Source: Sedimenticola sp. (lineage in GTDB: Bacteria > Pseudomonadota > Gammaproteobacteria > Chromatiales > Chromatiaceae). From it: DNA of 64,000 bases. The notes beneath the pieces are model-generated. The model was not told the origin of the DNA. It worked only from the letters and a program-made list of their open reading frames with translations, and made no database searches. Of the stretch, positions 1 to 9,147 are shown piece by piece. The stretch lies in the NCBI GenBank assembly GCA_026992075.1, contig JALXAM010000076.1:1-64000 (forward strand). The letters run 5' to 3'. Both the position numbers and the translations under genes were made by a program. Each line of letters opens with the position of its first letter. Within the stretch, counting starts at the first letter, position 1.

Positions 1-1866
1 CTGGCCGAGGCGCTGTTCAAGAACATGGCGAACGTCTCCCTGGTGCGTCGCAGCGGTATCGCCAACGACATCATCCTCCGTGGCCAGAAAAAGGACAACA
101 TCAACATTCTCGTCGACGGCGCCAAGATCTACGGCGCCTGCCCCAACCGCATGGATCCGCCCACCTCTCACATCCTCACCAACAATGTGGAAGCAGTGGA
201 AGTAGTGGAAGGCCCCTATGACGTCGAGAACTTCGGCACTCTCAGTGGCGCCGTGAAGATCACCACCAAGGAACCCGAGGCAGGGATGCACGGCGACTTC
301 AGCATCAACGTGGGCAGCTGGAACTACTGGAAGGGGGCCGCCACGCTCAGTGGCGGTAGCGACCGGATCAAGGTATTGGTGAGCCTCTCCCACGAGGAGA
401 GCGATCAATACGAAGATGGCGACGGCAACGACTTCGTGGAACAGATGAAAGCCAACAACGTCTCGCCCATGACCCGGTACAAGGCGGAATACGAGGATCT
501 CAAGGCCTACGAGAAAGAGACCTTCATGGGCAAGGTGATCTTCGACATCACCGAGAACCAGCAGCTGAAACTGAGCTACACCGCCAACCGCAGCGACGAT
601 GTGCTCTATCCTTCCAGCAAAATGGACGCCCTCTACGACGACTCCGACATCTGGACGGCGGATTACAGCATCCGCGACCTGGGACGCTGGTCCAGCGCGC
701 TGGAGCTGAGCTTCTACAACTCCAAGGTGGAGCACCCCATGTCCACCTACTACCGCAACTCCTCCGGTCCCAACTCGGCCAACGAGAAGATCAGCTATCT
801 GGAAAGCCGCATCCAGGGTTTCCGCGTGAAGAACACCATGGAGATCGACGCGGCCAGCGAGGTGCGCTACGGCATCGACACCAGCCGCCGCAACTGGGAT
901 GGCACCTACGAAGGATTCGGCACCAACGCCGGCATCACCGGCGTCAAGAGCATCGACGACGTGGATACCGACAACCTCGGTGTCTTCGTCGAGTACGAGC
1001 GTGACTTCGACAACTTCAACCTCAGGCTGGGCGGCCGCTACGACGACACGAGCATCGAACCCAACACCGGCACCCTGCCCGACAACGACTACAACAGTTT
1101 CAGCGCCTTCGCCTTCGGCACCTGGGGCCTGAACGAGACCACCCGCCTGTTCGGCGGCGTGGGCCGCTCCCACCGCGTGCCCGACGCACGGGAACTCTAC
1201 TTCCGCAGCGCCATGGGCGGCGGCATGGTGGTCGGCAATCCCGATCTCGACCAGACCCGCAACACCGAGATCGATCTCGGCGTGGAGACCGAGGCCGACG
1301 ACCTCTACCTCAAGGCCAAGGTCTTCTACAGCTGGCTGGACGACTTCATCTTCTACAACGACAGCAAGATGATGTACAGGTTCGAGAACATGGACGCCAC
1401 CCTCTGGGGCTTCTCGCTGAACGGCTCCTGGAACTTCACCGACGTCCTCTGGCTCGACTTCGGCCTGGCCTATCAGCGCGGCAAGAAGAAGGACCCCCTC
1501 ACCGGGCAGACTGACACCGACATGCCCGAGATCCCGCCCCTGAAGGGCAACCTGGCGCTGAACTGGCAGTACACCCCCGCCGGCCTGGCCCGCGCCGAGT
1601 TCATCGCCTCCGACGCCTGGACCCGCTACGACGAGGACAACGGGGAACAGCGGCTGAGCGGCTGGGGTATCCTCAACCTCAACGTGCGCCACCAGGTCAC
1701 CGAGCGGATCCTGCTCACCGGCGGCATCGACAACGTCTTCGACAAGACCTACGCGATGAGCAACACCTACAAGGACCTGACCCTGCTCACCACCGGTGGC
1801 GGCGACGTGATGCTGCTCAACGAGCCGGGGCGCTACTTCTACCTCAACGCCTCCTACGCTTTCTGA
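1..1866 (+). CDS. TonB-dependent outer-membrane receptor, OprC/NosA-like copper receptor (5' end outside window)
   Basis: The reading frame is open from base 1, so the start, signal peptide and TonB box lie upstream. What is visible is the later part of the plug domain and the beta barrel, ending in an aromatic C-terminus (NASYAF) typical of outer-membrane barrels. The plug contains GACPNRMDPPT (Cys codon at 139), the motif of the NosA/OprC copper receptor group. The barrel contains His-Pro-Met (His codon at 733). In P. aeruginosa OprC, copper is bound by a CxxxM plus HxM set, and both are present here. I infer TonB-driven copper uptake, which would supply copper enzymes. Other metal or siderophore substrates are possible, but the paired motif argues for copper. 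A strong terminator follows at 1890. Confidence 0.88.
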   Translation: MAEALFKNMANVSLVRRSGIANDIILRGQKKDNINILVDGAKIYGACPNRMDPPTSHILTNNVEAVEVVEGPYDVENFGTLSGAVKITTKEPEAGMHGDFSINVGSWNYWKGAATLSGGSDRIKVLVSLSHEESDQYEDGDGNDFVEQMKANNVSPMTRYKAEYEDLKAYEKETFMGKVIFDITENQQLKLSYTANRSDDVLYPSSKMDALYDDSDIWTADYSIRDLGRWSSALELSFYNSKVEHPMSTYYRNSSGPNSANEKISYLESRIQGFRVKNTMEIDAASEVRYGIDTSRRNWDGTYEGFGTNAGITGVKSIDDVDTDNLGVFVEYERDFDNFNLRLGGRYDDTSIEPNTGTLPDNDYNSFSAFAFGTWGLNETTRLFGGVGRSHRVPDARELYFRSAMGGGMVVGNPDLDQTRNTEIDLGVETEADDLYLKAKVFYSWLDDFIFYNDSKMMYRFENMDATLWGFSLNGSWNFTDVLWLDFGLAYQRGKKKDPLTGQTDTDMPEIPPLKGNLALNWQYTPAGLARAEFIASDAWTRYDEDNGEQRLSGWGILNLNVRHQVTERILLTGGIDNVFDKTYAMSNTYKDLTLLTTGGGDVMLLNEPGRYFYLNASYAF

Positions 1867-1889
1867 ACGCCTCCCAAGGCAGCGAGACG

Positions 1890-1912
1890 CCCGGGCCACG
1901 GCCCGGGTTTTT
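1890..1912 (+). terminator. Rho-independent terminator of the TonB receptor gene
   Basis: CCCGGGC (1890-1896), a 4-nt loop, GCCCGGG (1901-1907), then five T. It lies 23 bp after the receptor stop codon. It also separates the receptor from the convergent dnaQ gene. Confidence 0.85.
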
Positions 1913-1998
1913 GTTTCTACAGCGAGGCGCCTTTCCCGCGCTGGAGGAGGTCCAGCCCCAGGCCGAACTTCGACCGGTTCGCGGCGGGGGCGCCGCCC

Positions 1999-2709
1999 CT
2001 ACTGTCTCAGCCACAGGCAGTTGCCGCCGCTCGCCCCGTCGATGGCCTCGAGAGCCGCCTGGTGCAGTGCCAGCTCTTCGTCGCTGGGAGCGATCACGGG
2101 CAGCGGCGGCCGGTCGGCTGGCACCGGCTTCACGGTAGAGCCGGCGGCCTCCCCCGTTTCATCTCCTCCCATCTCCTGGAACAGCGCCGACTGTCCCCCG
2201 GTCATGGCCAGATAGACCTCGGCCAGGATCTCAGCGTCCAGCAGGGCGCCGTGCTTCTGCCGCTGGGAGTTGTCGATCTCGTAGCGACCGCAAAGGGCAT
2301 CCAGGCTGTTGCGCTGACCCGGGTGCTTCTCCCGCGCCATCACCAGAGTGTCGGTGATAGTGCAGTAGTGCTCCAGGGGCTCCCAGCCTTCCAGGCGGGA
2401 CAGTTCCGCATTGATGAAGCCCACGTCGAAAGGTGCATTGTGGATGATCAGCTCGGCGCCCTTCACGTAATCGATGAAGTCTTCCACGATGTCGGCGAAC
2501 CGGGGCTTGTCGGCCAGGAACTCGTTGGTGATTCCGTGCACCTCCACCGCGCCAGCGTCGATCTGCCGGTCCGGCTGCAGGTACTGGTGGAAATCGTTCC
2601 CGGTGGGGCGCCGGTCCACCAGCTCCACGCAACCGATCTCGATGATGCGGTGCCCCTGCTCCGGCTCCAGGCCGGTGGTCTCGGTATCCAGCACGATCTG
2701 TCGCGTCAT
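1999..2709 (-). CDS. dnaQ: DNA polymerase III epsilon subunit (3'-5' proofreading exonuclease)
   Basis: This 236-residue DEDD-family exonuclease is the proofreading subunit of the replicative polymerase core. The N-terminus [14 protein letters not shown] carries ExoI Asp/Glu. [11 protein letters not shown] carries ExoII. The late motif around [20 protein letters not shown] provides the ExoIII His and Asp. The C-terminal tail is the usual polymerase-binding segment. The start is the ATG at 2709, which overlaps the rnhA stop (ATGA). That implies translational coupling, and the frame open upstream of it is not expected to be translated. Pairing with rnhA is the common gammaproteobacterial arrangement, although in E. 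coli the two genes are divergent. Confidence 0.96.
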   Translation of the reverse strand: MTRQIVLDTETTGLEPEQGHRIIEIGCVELVDRRPTGNDFHQYLQPDRQIDAGAVEVHGITNEFLADKPRFADIVEDFIDYVKGAELIIHNAPFDVGFINAELSRLEGWEPLEHYCTITDTLVMAREKHPGQRNSLDALCGRYEIDNSQRQKHGALLDAEILAEVYLAMTGGQSALFQEMGGDETGEAAGSTVKPVPADRPPLPVIAPSDEELALHQAALEAIDGASGGNCLWLRQ

Positions 2710-3149
2710 CTTCGCATCTCCTCGATGGCCCGGTTGGCCAGGGCATCCACCCGCTCGTTCTCCGGGTGGCCACTGTGCCCTTTCACCCATTCCCATTCCA
2801 CCTGGTGCAGGTTCACCAGGCGATCCAGCTCCTGCCACAGCTCGGCGTTCTTCACCGGCTTCTTCGCCGCGGTGCGCCAGCCGTTGCGCTTCCAGTTGTG
2901 GATCCACTGTTCCATGCCGTTCTTCACGTATTGCGAGTCGGTGACGATGCGCACCCGGCTGGGACGCTTCAGCGCCTTGAGCCCCTCGATCACGGCGGTG
3001 AGCTCCATGCGGTTGTTGGTGGTGCGCGGCTCACCGCCCCACAGCTCCTTCTCCTTTCCCTTGTACTGCAGCAACGCACCCCAGCCACCCGGCCCGGGAT
3101 TGCCCTTGCAGGCGCCATCGGTGTAGAGCATCACCGGCTCATCAGCCAC
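2706..3149 (-). CDS. rnhA: Ribonuclease HI
   Basis: A 147-residue RNase HI that cleaves the RNA strand of RNA-DNA hybrids. The four catalytic acidic residues are in their expected motifs: [16 protein letters not shown] (Asp11), RMEL, VTDSQYV and NERVDALA. The basic handle typical of the E. coli type is present ([16 protein letters not shown]). The start codon is GTG at 3149, overlapping the end of the methyltransferase gene by 8 bp. With this start the catalytic Asp falls at residue 11, compared with 10 in E. coli. The gene runs directly into dnaQ with a 4-bp overlap. Confidence 0.96.
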   Translation of the reverse strand: MADEPVMLYTDGACKGNPGPGGWGALLQYKGKEKELWGGEPRTTNNRMELTAVIEGLKALKRPSRVRIVTDSQYVKNGMEQWIHNWKRNGWRTAAKKPVKNAELWQELDRLVNLHQVEWEWVKGHSGHPENERVDALANRAIEEMRR

Positions 3150-3903
3150 GACGGCTTTCCCCGAAGTTGGCCACCGGTTCCACCGGCGCCTGGCGCAGCT
3201 TCCGCTGCAGGCGCCAGCGGGGCCGGATGGGGGTGAGGGTGGAGACCCGCTTGCTGGCCACGATGATGTAGACCCCCGCCAGCCAGGGCCAGAAGCGCTC
3301 TCCCAGCCTCTCCATCAGCCGGGCTCTCTGCATCAGGAAGGCCCGTTTCCAGGGAGGCCTGAACAGCAGCGTCTGTGCCTGTTCCACGTCGAACCCCAAC
3401 AGGGAGAGCCAATCCTCCACCTGGGAATAGGAAAGGAAGTGTCCCCGCCAGGGCAGCCTGCGGCTGGCACCGGGCATGGCCCGCCACAGCCCCCACAGGC
3501 TCCAGGGGTTGAAACCGCTGATCACCACCTTCCCCTCCGGGATGAGAATGCGTTCCACCTCCCGCAGTACCTGGCGGGGGTCCCTGGCGAAATCCAGGGT
3601 GTGCAGCAGGATGGTGGCGTCGATGTAGTCGCCCGCCACCGGCAGCTGCTCGGGCAGCGCCAGCAGCTGGTTACCGGGGCCGCTGCAGGGACTGATGCGG
3701 ATGCGGTGACGGATGGGACAATCCTGCAGATATTCGGGCTGGCGGCAGAGCAGGCTCACCTCCACCAGGTAATAGCCGAACAGCCCTTCCGCAATGCGGG
3801 CGAGCCGCTGTTGCTCCTGCTCCAGCACCAGGCTCCCCAGGTCGGTATGGAACCAATGGTCGAGGGCTTCCACCAGTTTCTTGTTGGCCATGGTGCCGTC
3901 CAT
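3142..3903 (-). CDS. SAM-dependent methyltransferase, YafS-like
   Basis: A 253-residue class I methyltransferase-like protein. The strand-4 region ([17 protein letters not shown]) and the following [22 protein letters not shown] segment match the YafS family found beside rnhA in many gammaproteobacteria; the SGFNP signature is recognisable. The glycine-rich SAM loop is poorly conserved, which is also true of this family. The substrate is unknown. The start could be ATG 3903 or ATG 3891; the latter has a better-placed purine-rich sequence upstream. It is divergent from mltD, with 127 bp between them. The hydroxyacylglutathione hydrolase gene (gloB) usually located between yafS and mltD is missing. 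Confidence 0.85.
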   Translation of the reverse strand: MDGTMANKKLVEALDHWFHTDLGSLVLEQEQQRLARIAEGLFGYYLVEVSLLCRQPEYLQDCPIRHRIRISPCSGPGNQLLALPEQLPVAGDYIDATILLHTLDFARDPRQVLREVERILIPEGKVVISGFNPWSLWGLWRAMPGASRRLPWRGHFLSYSQVEDWLSLLGFDVEQAQTLLFRPPWKRAFLMQRARLMERLGERFWPWLAGVYIIVASKRVSTLTPIRPRWRLQRKLRQAPVEPVANFGESRRG

Positions 3904-4030
3904 CCACGCTATTGTAGCTGGAAAGGAGTGGAGACAGGACAGGCTTCACATCCGCCTCCACCTCCCTGGAAGCACCAGGGCAAATTTCGTATAGTCTGGG
4001 CATGTCTCGTCCAGCTCAACCGGAACGCCC

Positions 4031-5341
4031 GTGACCCTCCGCGCGTTCGCCATCGGCTTTCTGTTGCTGCTCACCGCCTGCCAGGGCATGCCCCCCCGCG
4101 AGGATGAGGTCTCCCAGGCTGAAACCGGCATGCCGCCTCCGCCACCGGCCCAGGAGGAAACCGCCGCCAGGGAAACCCCGGAACCGGACGACCTCTGGAT
4201 CATCCTGGCCCAGGGCTTCGAACTCGATGACATCGAGAACCCCGCCATCGAGCGCGAGGTGAAGCGCTTCAGCGCCCATCCCCGTTCGCTCGCCCGGCAG
4301 CTGGCCCGGGGGGAGCCCTACCTCTATTACATCCTGCAGGAGGTGAGGAAGCGGGGTATGCCGGCGGAGATCGCCCTCATGCCCTGTATCGAAAGCGGCT
4401 TCCGCCCCGTGGCCTACTCGCGCCATGGTGCCGCCGGCTTGTGGCAGTTCATGCCCACCACCGGACGCTACATGGGCCTCAAGCAGGACTGGTGGTACGA
4501 CGCCAGGCGCGATCCGGTGGCCTCCACACAGGCCGCGCTGGACTACCTGGAGCAGCTGAACCGGCGTTTCGAAGGCGACTGGCTGCTCACCATGGCTGCC
4601 TACAACGCCGGCGGCGGCACCATCGCCCGCGCCATCCGAATGAACCGCGAGCAGGGCCGCGCAACCGACTTCTGGTCGCTGAAGCTGCCCCGGGAGACGC
4701 GGCAGTATGTGCCCCGCATCCTGGCCCTGGCCCGCATCATCGCCATGCCAGAGGCCCATGGGGTGGCGCTGCCCGAGATCCGCAACGACCCTCGCTTCGC
4801 CCGGGTGGAGCTGGAGGGCCAGCTGGATCTCAAGGTGGCCGCCGAACTGGCGGAGATGGAGCCCGAGGCGCTGGTGGCGCTGAACCCGGGTTACAACCGC
4901 TGGGCCACCCACCCTGAAGGACCCCATTATCTGCTGTTGCCGGTGGACCGGGTGGAGCGCTTCCAGGAGCGGTTGGCGCAACTGCCGCCGGAGAAGCGGC
5001 TGCGCTGGACCCGGCACCATGTCCGCCAGGGAGAGACCCTCTCCGGAATCGCACGCAAGTACCAGGTCACCGTGGCTGCGCTGATGCAGACCAACCACCT
5101 GCGCAGTCACCGCATCCGCGCCGGTCGGGAGCTCATCATTCCTCTCTCCGCTTCCGAGCCCATCGTCGAGGCCACCCCAGCCGCTCACCAGAAGCTACGC
5201 TACCAGGTGCGGAAGGGGGACTCACTCTATCGCATCGCGCGCCAGTTCGGCGTCCGCGTGCAGGACCTGATGCGCTGGAACCGGCTGGCCACCAACCGGC
5301 TCCATCCGGGTCAGACGCTCACCGTGATCCGCACTCTGTGA
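4031..5341 (+). CDS. mltD: Membrane-bound lytic murein transglycosylase D
   Basis: A 436-residue lipoprotein that cleaves the glycan strands of peptidoglycan to 1,6-anhydro products. The N-terminus has a hydrophobic stretch and lipobox (LLTAC, Cys17). The SLT domain carries catalytic Glu121 (PCIESGF), followed by GLWQFMPTTGRYMGL and AAYNAGGG. Two LysM peptidoglycan-binding repeats follow, at about 329-372 and 388-436 (RQGETLSGIARKYQV and RKGDSLYRIARQFGV). The GTG start at 4031 puts the signal sequence at the N-terminus; no in-frame ATG lies nearby. The next gene, oppA, begins 34 bp downstream. Confidence 0.93.
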   Translation: MTLRAFAIGFLLLLTACQGMPPREDEVSQAETGMPPPPPAQEETAARETPEPDDLWIILAQGFELDDIENPAIEREVKRFSAHPRSLARQLARGEPYLYYILQEVRKRGMPAEIALMPCIESGFRPVAYSRHGAAGLWQFMPTTGRYMGLKQDWWYDARRDPVASTQAALDYLEQLNRRFEGDWLLTMAAYNAGGGTIARAIRMNREQGRATDFWSLKLPRETRQYVPRILALARIIAMPEAHGVALPEIRNDPRFARVELEGQLDLKVAAELAEMEPEALVALNPGYNRWATHPEGPHYLLLPVDRVERFQERLAQLPPEKRLRWTRHHVRQGETLSGIARKYQVTVAALMQTNHLRSHRIRAGRELIIPLSASEPIVEATPAAHQKLRYQVRKGDSLYRIARQFGVRVQDLMRWNRLATNRLHPGQTLTVIRTL

Positions 5342-5375
5342 TCCCCACGCCGTGGTGGATCCCCAGCCCTTCTCC

Positions 5376-6962
5376 ATGTCACGTCTGCTGACTTTCCTGC
5401 TCCTGCTGACCGTGCTTGTCAACTCGGCATCCGCTTCCGGAGCCGGACAGGTGCTGCATCGCGGCAATGGCGCCGAGGTGCAGACGCTGGACCCCCACAA
5501 GGCAGAAGGGGTGCCGGCGGCCAATGTGCTGCGCGACCTCTACGAAGGGCTGGTGAGCGAAGCGCCGGACGGCCGCCTGGTGCCAGGCACCGCGGACCAC
5601 TGGGAAATTTCCGAGGATGGCCGCAGTTACCGTTTCCACATCCGTGAAGGGGCGCGCTGGTCCAACGGAGAGCCGGTCACCGCGCAGGATTTCGTCTACG
5701 GCCTGCGCCGCTCGGTGGATCCGGCCACCGGCTCCAAGTATGCGCAGGTACTGGCACCGATCCTCAATGCCGAGGCGGTGATCGCCGGCCGCAAGCCGGT
5801 GGAGGCGCTGGGGGTTCGCGCTCTGGGGGAGCGGGAGCTGGAGATCACCCTCAAGGCGCCCACCCCCTATTTCCTGGGGTTGCTCACCCATTCCAGCACC
5901 TACCCGGTCCACCGTGCCAGCGTGGAAAAGCATGGCGAACGCTTCTCACGCCCAGGCCGGCTGGTCTCCAACGGGGCCTACCGGCTGGTGGAGTGGGTGG
6001 TGCAGTCCCACATCAAACTGGAGAGAAACCCCTATTACTGGAAGGACGCCGCCACCCACATCGACACCGTCTATTACCACCCCATCGAGAACGCCTCCAA
6101 CGAACTCAAGCGCTACCGGGCCGGGGAGCTCGATCTCACCGAGGGCATTCCGCTACAGCAATTCCGCTGGATCCGCCAGCACCTGGGCGAAGAGCTCAGG
6201 GTGGCCCCCTATCTGGGCACCTACTATTACGGTTTCAACCTCACCCAGCCTCCCTTCCGGGACAAGCCCGGCCTGCGCCGCGCCCTGTCGCTGGCCATCG
6301 ACCGGGAGCTGCTCACCGCCAAGATCACCGCCATGGGGGAGAAGCCGCTCTATTCCTGGGTGCCCGAGGGCATTCCCGGCTACCGTCCGGTGGAGCTGGA
6401 CTACGCCCACTGGCCCCAGTCCCGACGCAACGCCGAAGCGCGCCGGCTCTATGCCGAGGCGGGCTATTCCCGCGACGAGCCCCTCACGGTGGAACTGCGC
6501 TACAACACCTCGGAGAATCACCGCAAGGTGGCCATCGTCATCGCCGCCATGTGGAAGCAGGTACTGGGAGTACGGGTGCGGCTGATCAACGAGGAGTGGA
6601 AGGTCTTTCTGCAGAACCGCAAGCAGAAGCGGATCACCCAGGTGTTCCGGGCCGGCTGGATCGGGGACTACAACGATCCCTACACCTTCCTGGAGATTCT
6701 ACACAGTCGCAACGGTCTGAACGATTCCGGCTATGTCAACCCGGACTACGACACCCTGCTGGACCGGGCGTCGGTGGAACAAGACCCGGAAAAGCGCTTC
6801 GAGCTGTTGCGCCAGGCCGAGGCCATCGCCCTGGCGGACCACCCGGTGATCCCCCTGTTCGGCTATGTCTCCAAGCACTTGGTGAAGCCCTGGGTAGAGG
6901 GCTGGCAGGACAACGTGCTGGACCACCACTATACCAAGGACCTTCGCATCCTTCCCCACTGA
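5376..6962 (+). CDS. oppA: Oligopeptide ABC transporter periplasmic substrate-binding protein
   Basis: A family 5 solute-binding protein of 528 residues if started at ATG 5376. An upstream in-frame GTG (5352) would add 8 residues before the signal peptide, so the ATG is preferred. The signal peptide (MSRLLTFLLLLTVLVNSASA) is followed by the family signature region (VQTLDPHKAEGVPAANVLRD), GLVPGTA-type and FVYGLRRSVDP segments. It should deliver oligopeptides to the OppBC channel. It is the first gene of a tight operon (next start 10 bp later), but the other transporter parts are separated from it by a peptidase gene. The same kind of cluster sits between fabI and mltD in Pseudomonas, as I recall it. 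Confidence 0.92.
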   Translation: MSRLLTFLLLLTVLVNSASASGAGQVLHRGNGAEVQTLDPHKAEGVPAANVLRDLYEGLVSEAPDGRLVPGTADHWEISEDGRSYRFHIREGARWSNGEPVTAQDFVYGLRRSVDPATGSKYAQVLAPILNAEAVIAGRKPVEALGVRALGERELEITLKAPTPYFLGLLTHSSTYPVHRASVEKHGERFSRPGRLVSNGAYRLVEWVVQSHIKLERNPYYWKDAATHIDTVYYHPIENASNELKRYRAGELDLTEGIPLQQFRWIRQHLGEELRVAPYLGTYYYGFNLTQPPFRDKPGLRRALSLAIDRELLTAKITAMGEKPLYSWVPEGIPGYRPVELDYAHWPQSRRNAEARRLYAEAGYSRDEPLTVELRYNTSENHRKVAIVIAAMWKQVLGVRVRLINEEWKVFLQNRKQKRITQVFRAGWIGDYNDPYTFLEILHSRNGLNDSGYVNPDYDTLLDRASVEQDPEKRFELLRQAEAIALADHPVIPLFGYVSKHLVKPWVEGWQDNVLDHHYTKDLRILPH

Positions 6963-6972
6963 CAGGACGATC

Positions 6973-9144
6973 ATGAAAGGAAAAACCATACTCTGCCTGA
7001 TGCTTCTCCCTCTCGCCGCTCTTGCCCGGGAGACGCGGGAACCCCTGACCCTGTCCGCCATCCACGCCGCCGCCAGGGAGGCGAAGGTTGTGATGGAGCT
7101 ACCCCGCTGGGAAACCACCACTGCGGCCATCCAGGCCAGCGAACAGGCGGCGATGGCGGAAGGAAAACGGCGGCTGGACGCCATCGCCGCCCTGAAGCCG
7201 GGGGATATCACGCTGGAAAACAGCCTGGCCGCCCTGGACAGCGCCTGGGACCCGGTGGTGCTTACCCTGGCCCGCATGGGCATCATCGAGGCCACCAGCC
7301 CGGATCCCGCACTGCGCGAAGCCGCCCATGAGTCCAGCCGCCGGCTCGAGGCCTGGCTCACCGATGCCAGTTTCCGGCAGGACGTCTATCGGGTGATCCG
7401 GGCCTACGCCGACAGCAGCCCCGGGCTGCAGGGCGAGGATGCCATGCTGCTCAAGACCGTGATGCGTGACTACCGCCGCAACGGCATGGAGCTGCCACCG
7501 GAAAAACGCACGCAGCTGCAGAAGCTGAAGAACCGGCTCAACCGGCTCAACCAGGAGTTCCAGAAGGCGGTGCGCGAAGCCGACGTGGAGCTGGTCTTCA
7601 CCCGGGAGGAGCTGGAGGGGTTGCCCGAAGATTTTCTTCGCAACCCCAAGCTGCTGGGCGAGGACGGGCGCTACCGCCTCAACGCCAATGTCACCTGGCA
7701 GGTGATCGAGGTGCTGCGCAATGCCAGGCGGGAGGAGACCCGCCGCCGGCTGGTGCTGGCGCGCATGAACCGGGCGCGCAAGGAGAACGTGCCCCGCTTC
7801 ACCGAGATGTTGCGCACCCGCGCCCGCATCGCCAGACTGCTCGGTTACGACAACTGGGCCGACTACCGCACCGAACCCCGCATGGCGAAAAAAGGCGACA
7901 CCGCCCGACGCTTTCTCGTCGACCTGAAACAGGGCCTGGAGCCCAAGTTCCGTGACGAGCTGGAGAAGCTGCGGCTGCTCAAGGTGGCCGACACCGGCGA
8001 CGCGGATGCCAGGCTCAACTACTGGGACGTGGGCTACTACAAGAACCAGCTGAAGAAACAGCGTTTCGACATCGATACCGAGAAGCTCAAGGTCTATTTC
8101 GAACTGGAACGCACCCTGGACGGCATGTTCGGCGTCTTCGAACAGATCTTCGGCCTGCGTATCCAGCCGGTGAAGGACGATTATTACCGCTGGGTGGAGG
8201 ATCTGCGCCTCTACGTGGTGAGCGACGCCACCAGCGGCGCGCCCCTGGGCTTCGTCTACATGGACATGTTCCCACGCAAGGGCAAGTACAACCACTTCGC
8301 CCAGTTCGGCATCGTGCCGGGCCGGAAACTCGCCGACGGACGCTACCGCCGCCCGGTGGTGGCCCTGGTTTGCAACTTCCCGCCCCCCGCCGGCGACAAG
8401 CCCTCCCTGCTCAGTTACGACCAGGTGGAGACCCTGTTCCACGAATTCGGCCACGCCCTCCACTCGGTACTCACCCAGGCCAGATACCAGGAGTTCTCCG
8501 GCACCTCGGTGCCCCGTGACTTCGTGGAAGCGCCTTCCCAGATGCTGGAGAACTGGGTACGCGACAAGCAGGTGCTGGACCGTTTCGCGGTGGATTACCG
8601 GGACGGCACCAGCAAGATTCCCGCCAAGGTGCTGAACCGGCTGGAGGAGGCCCGCCTGGCCACCATCGCCATTCACTACCGCGGCCAGATCGGCTACGGG
8701 CTGGCGGACCTGGCGCTGCACATGACCACAGACGATCAGGTGTTCCGCAATTTCGTGGCGGTGAGCAACGAGGTGATGAGCGAAACCTACCTGCCGGTGC
8801 CGAAGGACACCGCCTTCGTCGCCTCCTTCGGTCACCTGGCCGGCGGTTACGACGCCGGCTACTACGGTTACGCCTGGGCGGATGCCATCGCCGCCGACCT
8901 CGCCTCGGTGTTCCGCAAGGCGCCCGACCGCTTCCTGGACAGAACCGCCGGCATGAAGCTGCGGCGCGAGATCTACGCCGTGGGCGGCTCGCGGGAGGTC
9001 GAGGACTCCATCCGCGCGTTCCTCGGCCGGCCCCGCTCCCTGCGCCCCTTCTTCCAGCAGCTGGGCCTGCAACCGGAAAAGGGGCTGGGTACCCGGGCCG
9101 GAGCTGTTGGCCAGGTGAAAAAGGCTGTGGTGGCCTCTCCCTGA
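6973..9144 (+). CDS. Exported M3-family zinc oligopeptidase
   Basis: A 723-residue thimet-oligopeptidase-family protein. The zinc motif HEFGH (residues 490-494, HEFGHALHSVL) and the downstream third ligand region (FVEAPSQMLENW) are intact. The DAGYYGYAWADAIAADL segment is the conserved substrate-binding region. Unlike cytoplasmic PrlC/OpdA, it begins with a signal-peptide-like MKGKTILCLMLLPLAALA, so it is probably periplasmic. The gene lies between oppA and oppB, 10 bp after oppA and 3 bp before oppB. I infer that it trims peptides in the periplasm before or alongside uptake. A role in degrading cleaved signal peptides or turnover products is also possible. Confidence 0.88.
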   Translation: MKGKTILCLMLLPLAALARETREPLTLSAIHAAAREAKVVMELPRWETTTAAIQASEQAAMAEGKRRLDAIAALKPGDITLENSLAALDSAWDPVVLTLARMGIIEATSPDPALREAAHESSRRLEAWLTDASFRQDVYRVIRAYADSSPGLQGEDAMLLKTVMRDYRRNGMELPPEKRTQLQKLKNRLNRLNQEFQKAVREADVELVFTREELEGLPEDFLRNPKLLGEDGRYRLNANVTWQVIEVLRNARREETRRRLVLARMNRARKENVPRFTEMLRTRARIARLLGYDNWADYRTEPRMAKKGDTARRFLVDLKQGLEPKFRDELEKLRLLKVADTGDADARLNYWDVGYYKNQLKKQRFDIDTEKLKVYFELERTLDGMFGVFEQIFGLRIQPVKDDYYRWVEDLRLYVVSDATSGAPLGFVYMDMFPRKGKYNHFAQFGIVPGRKLADGRYRRPVVALVCNFPPPAGDKPSLLSYDQVETLFHEFGHALHSVLTQARYQEFSGTSVPRDFVEAPSQMLENWVRDKQVLDRFAVDYRDGTSKIPAKVLNRLEEARLATIAIHYRGQIGYGLADLALHMTTDDQVFRNFVAVSNEVMSETYLPVPKDTAFVASFGHLAGGYDAGYYGYAWADAIAADLASVFRKAPDRFLDRTAGMKLRREIYAVGGSREVEDSIRAFLGRPRSLRPFFQQLGLQPEKGLGTRAGAVGQVKKAVVASP

Positions 9145-9147
9145 CCC

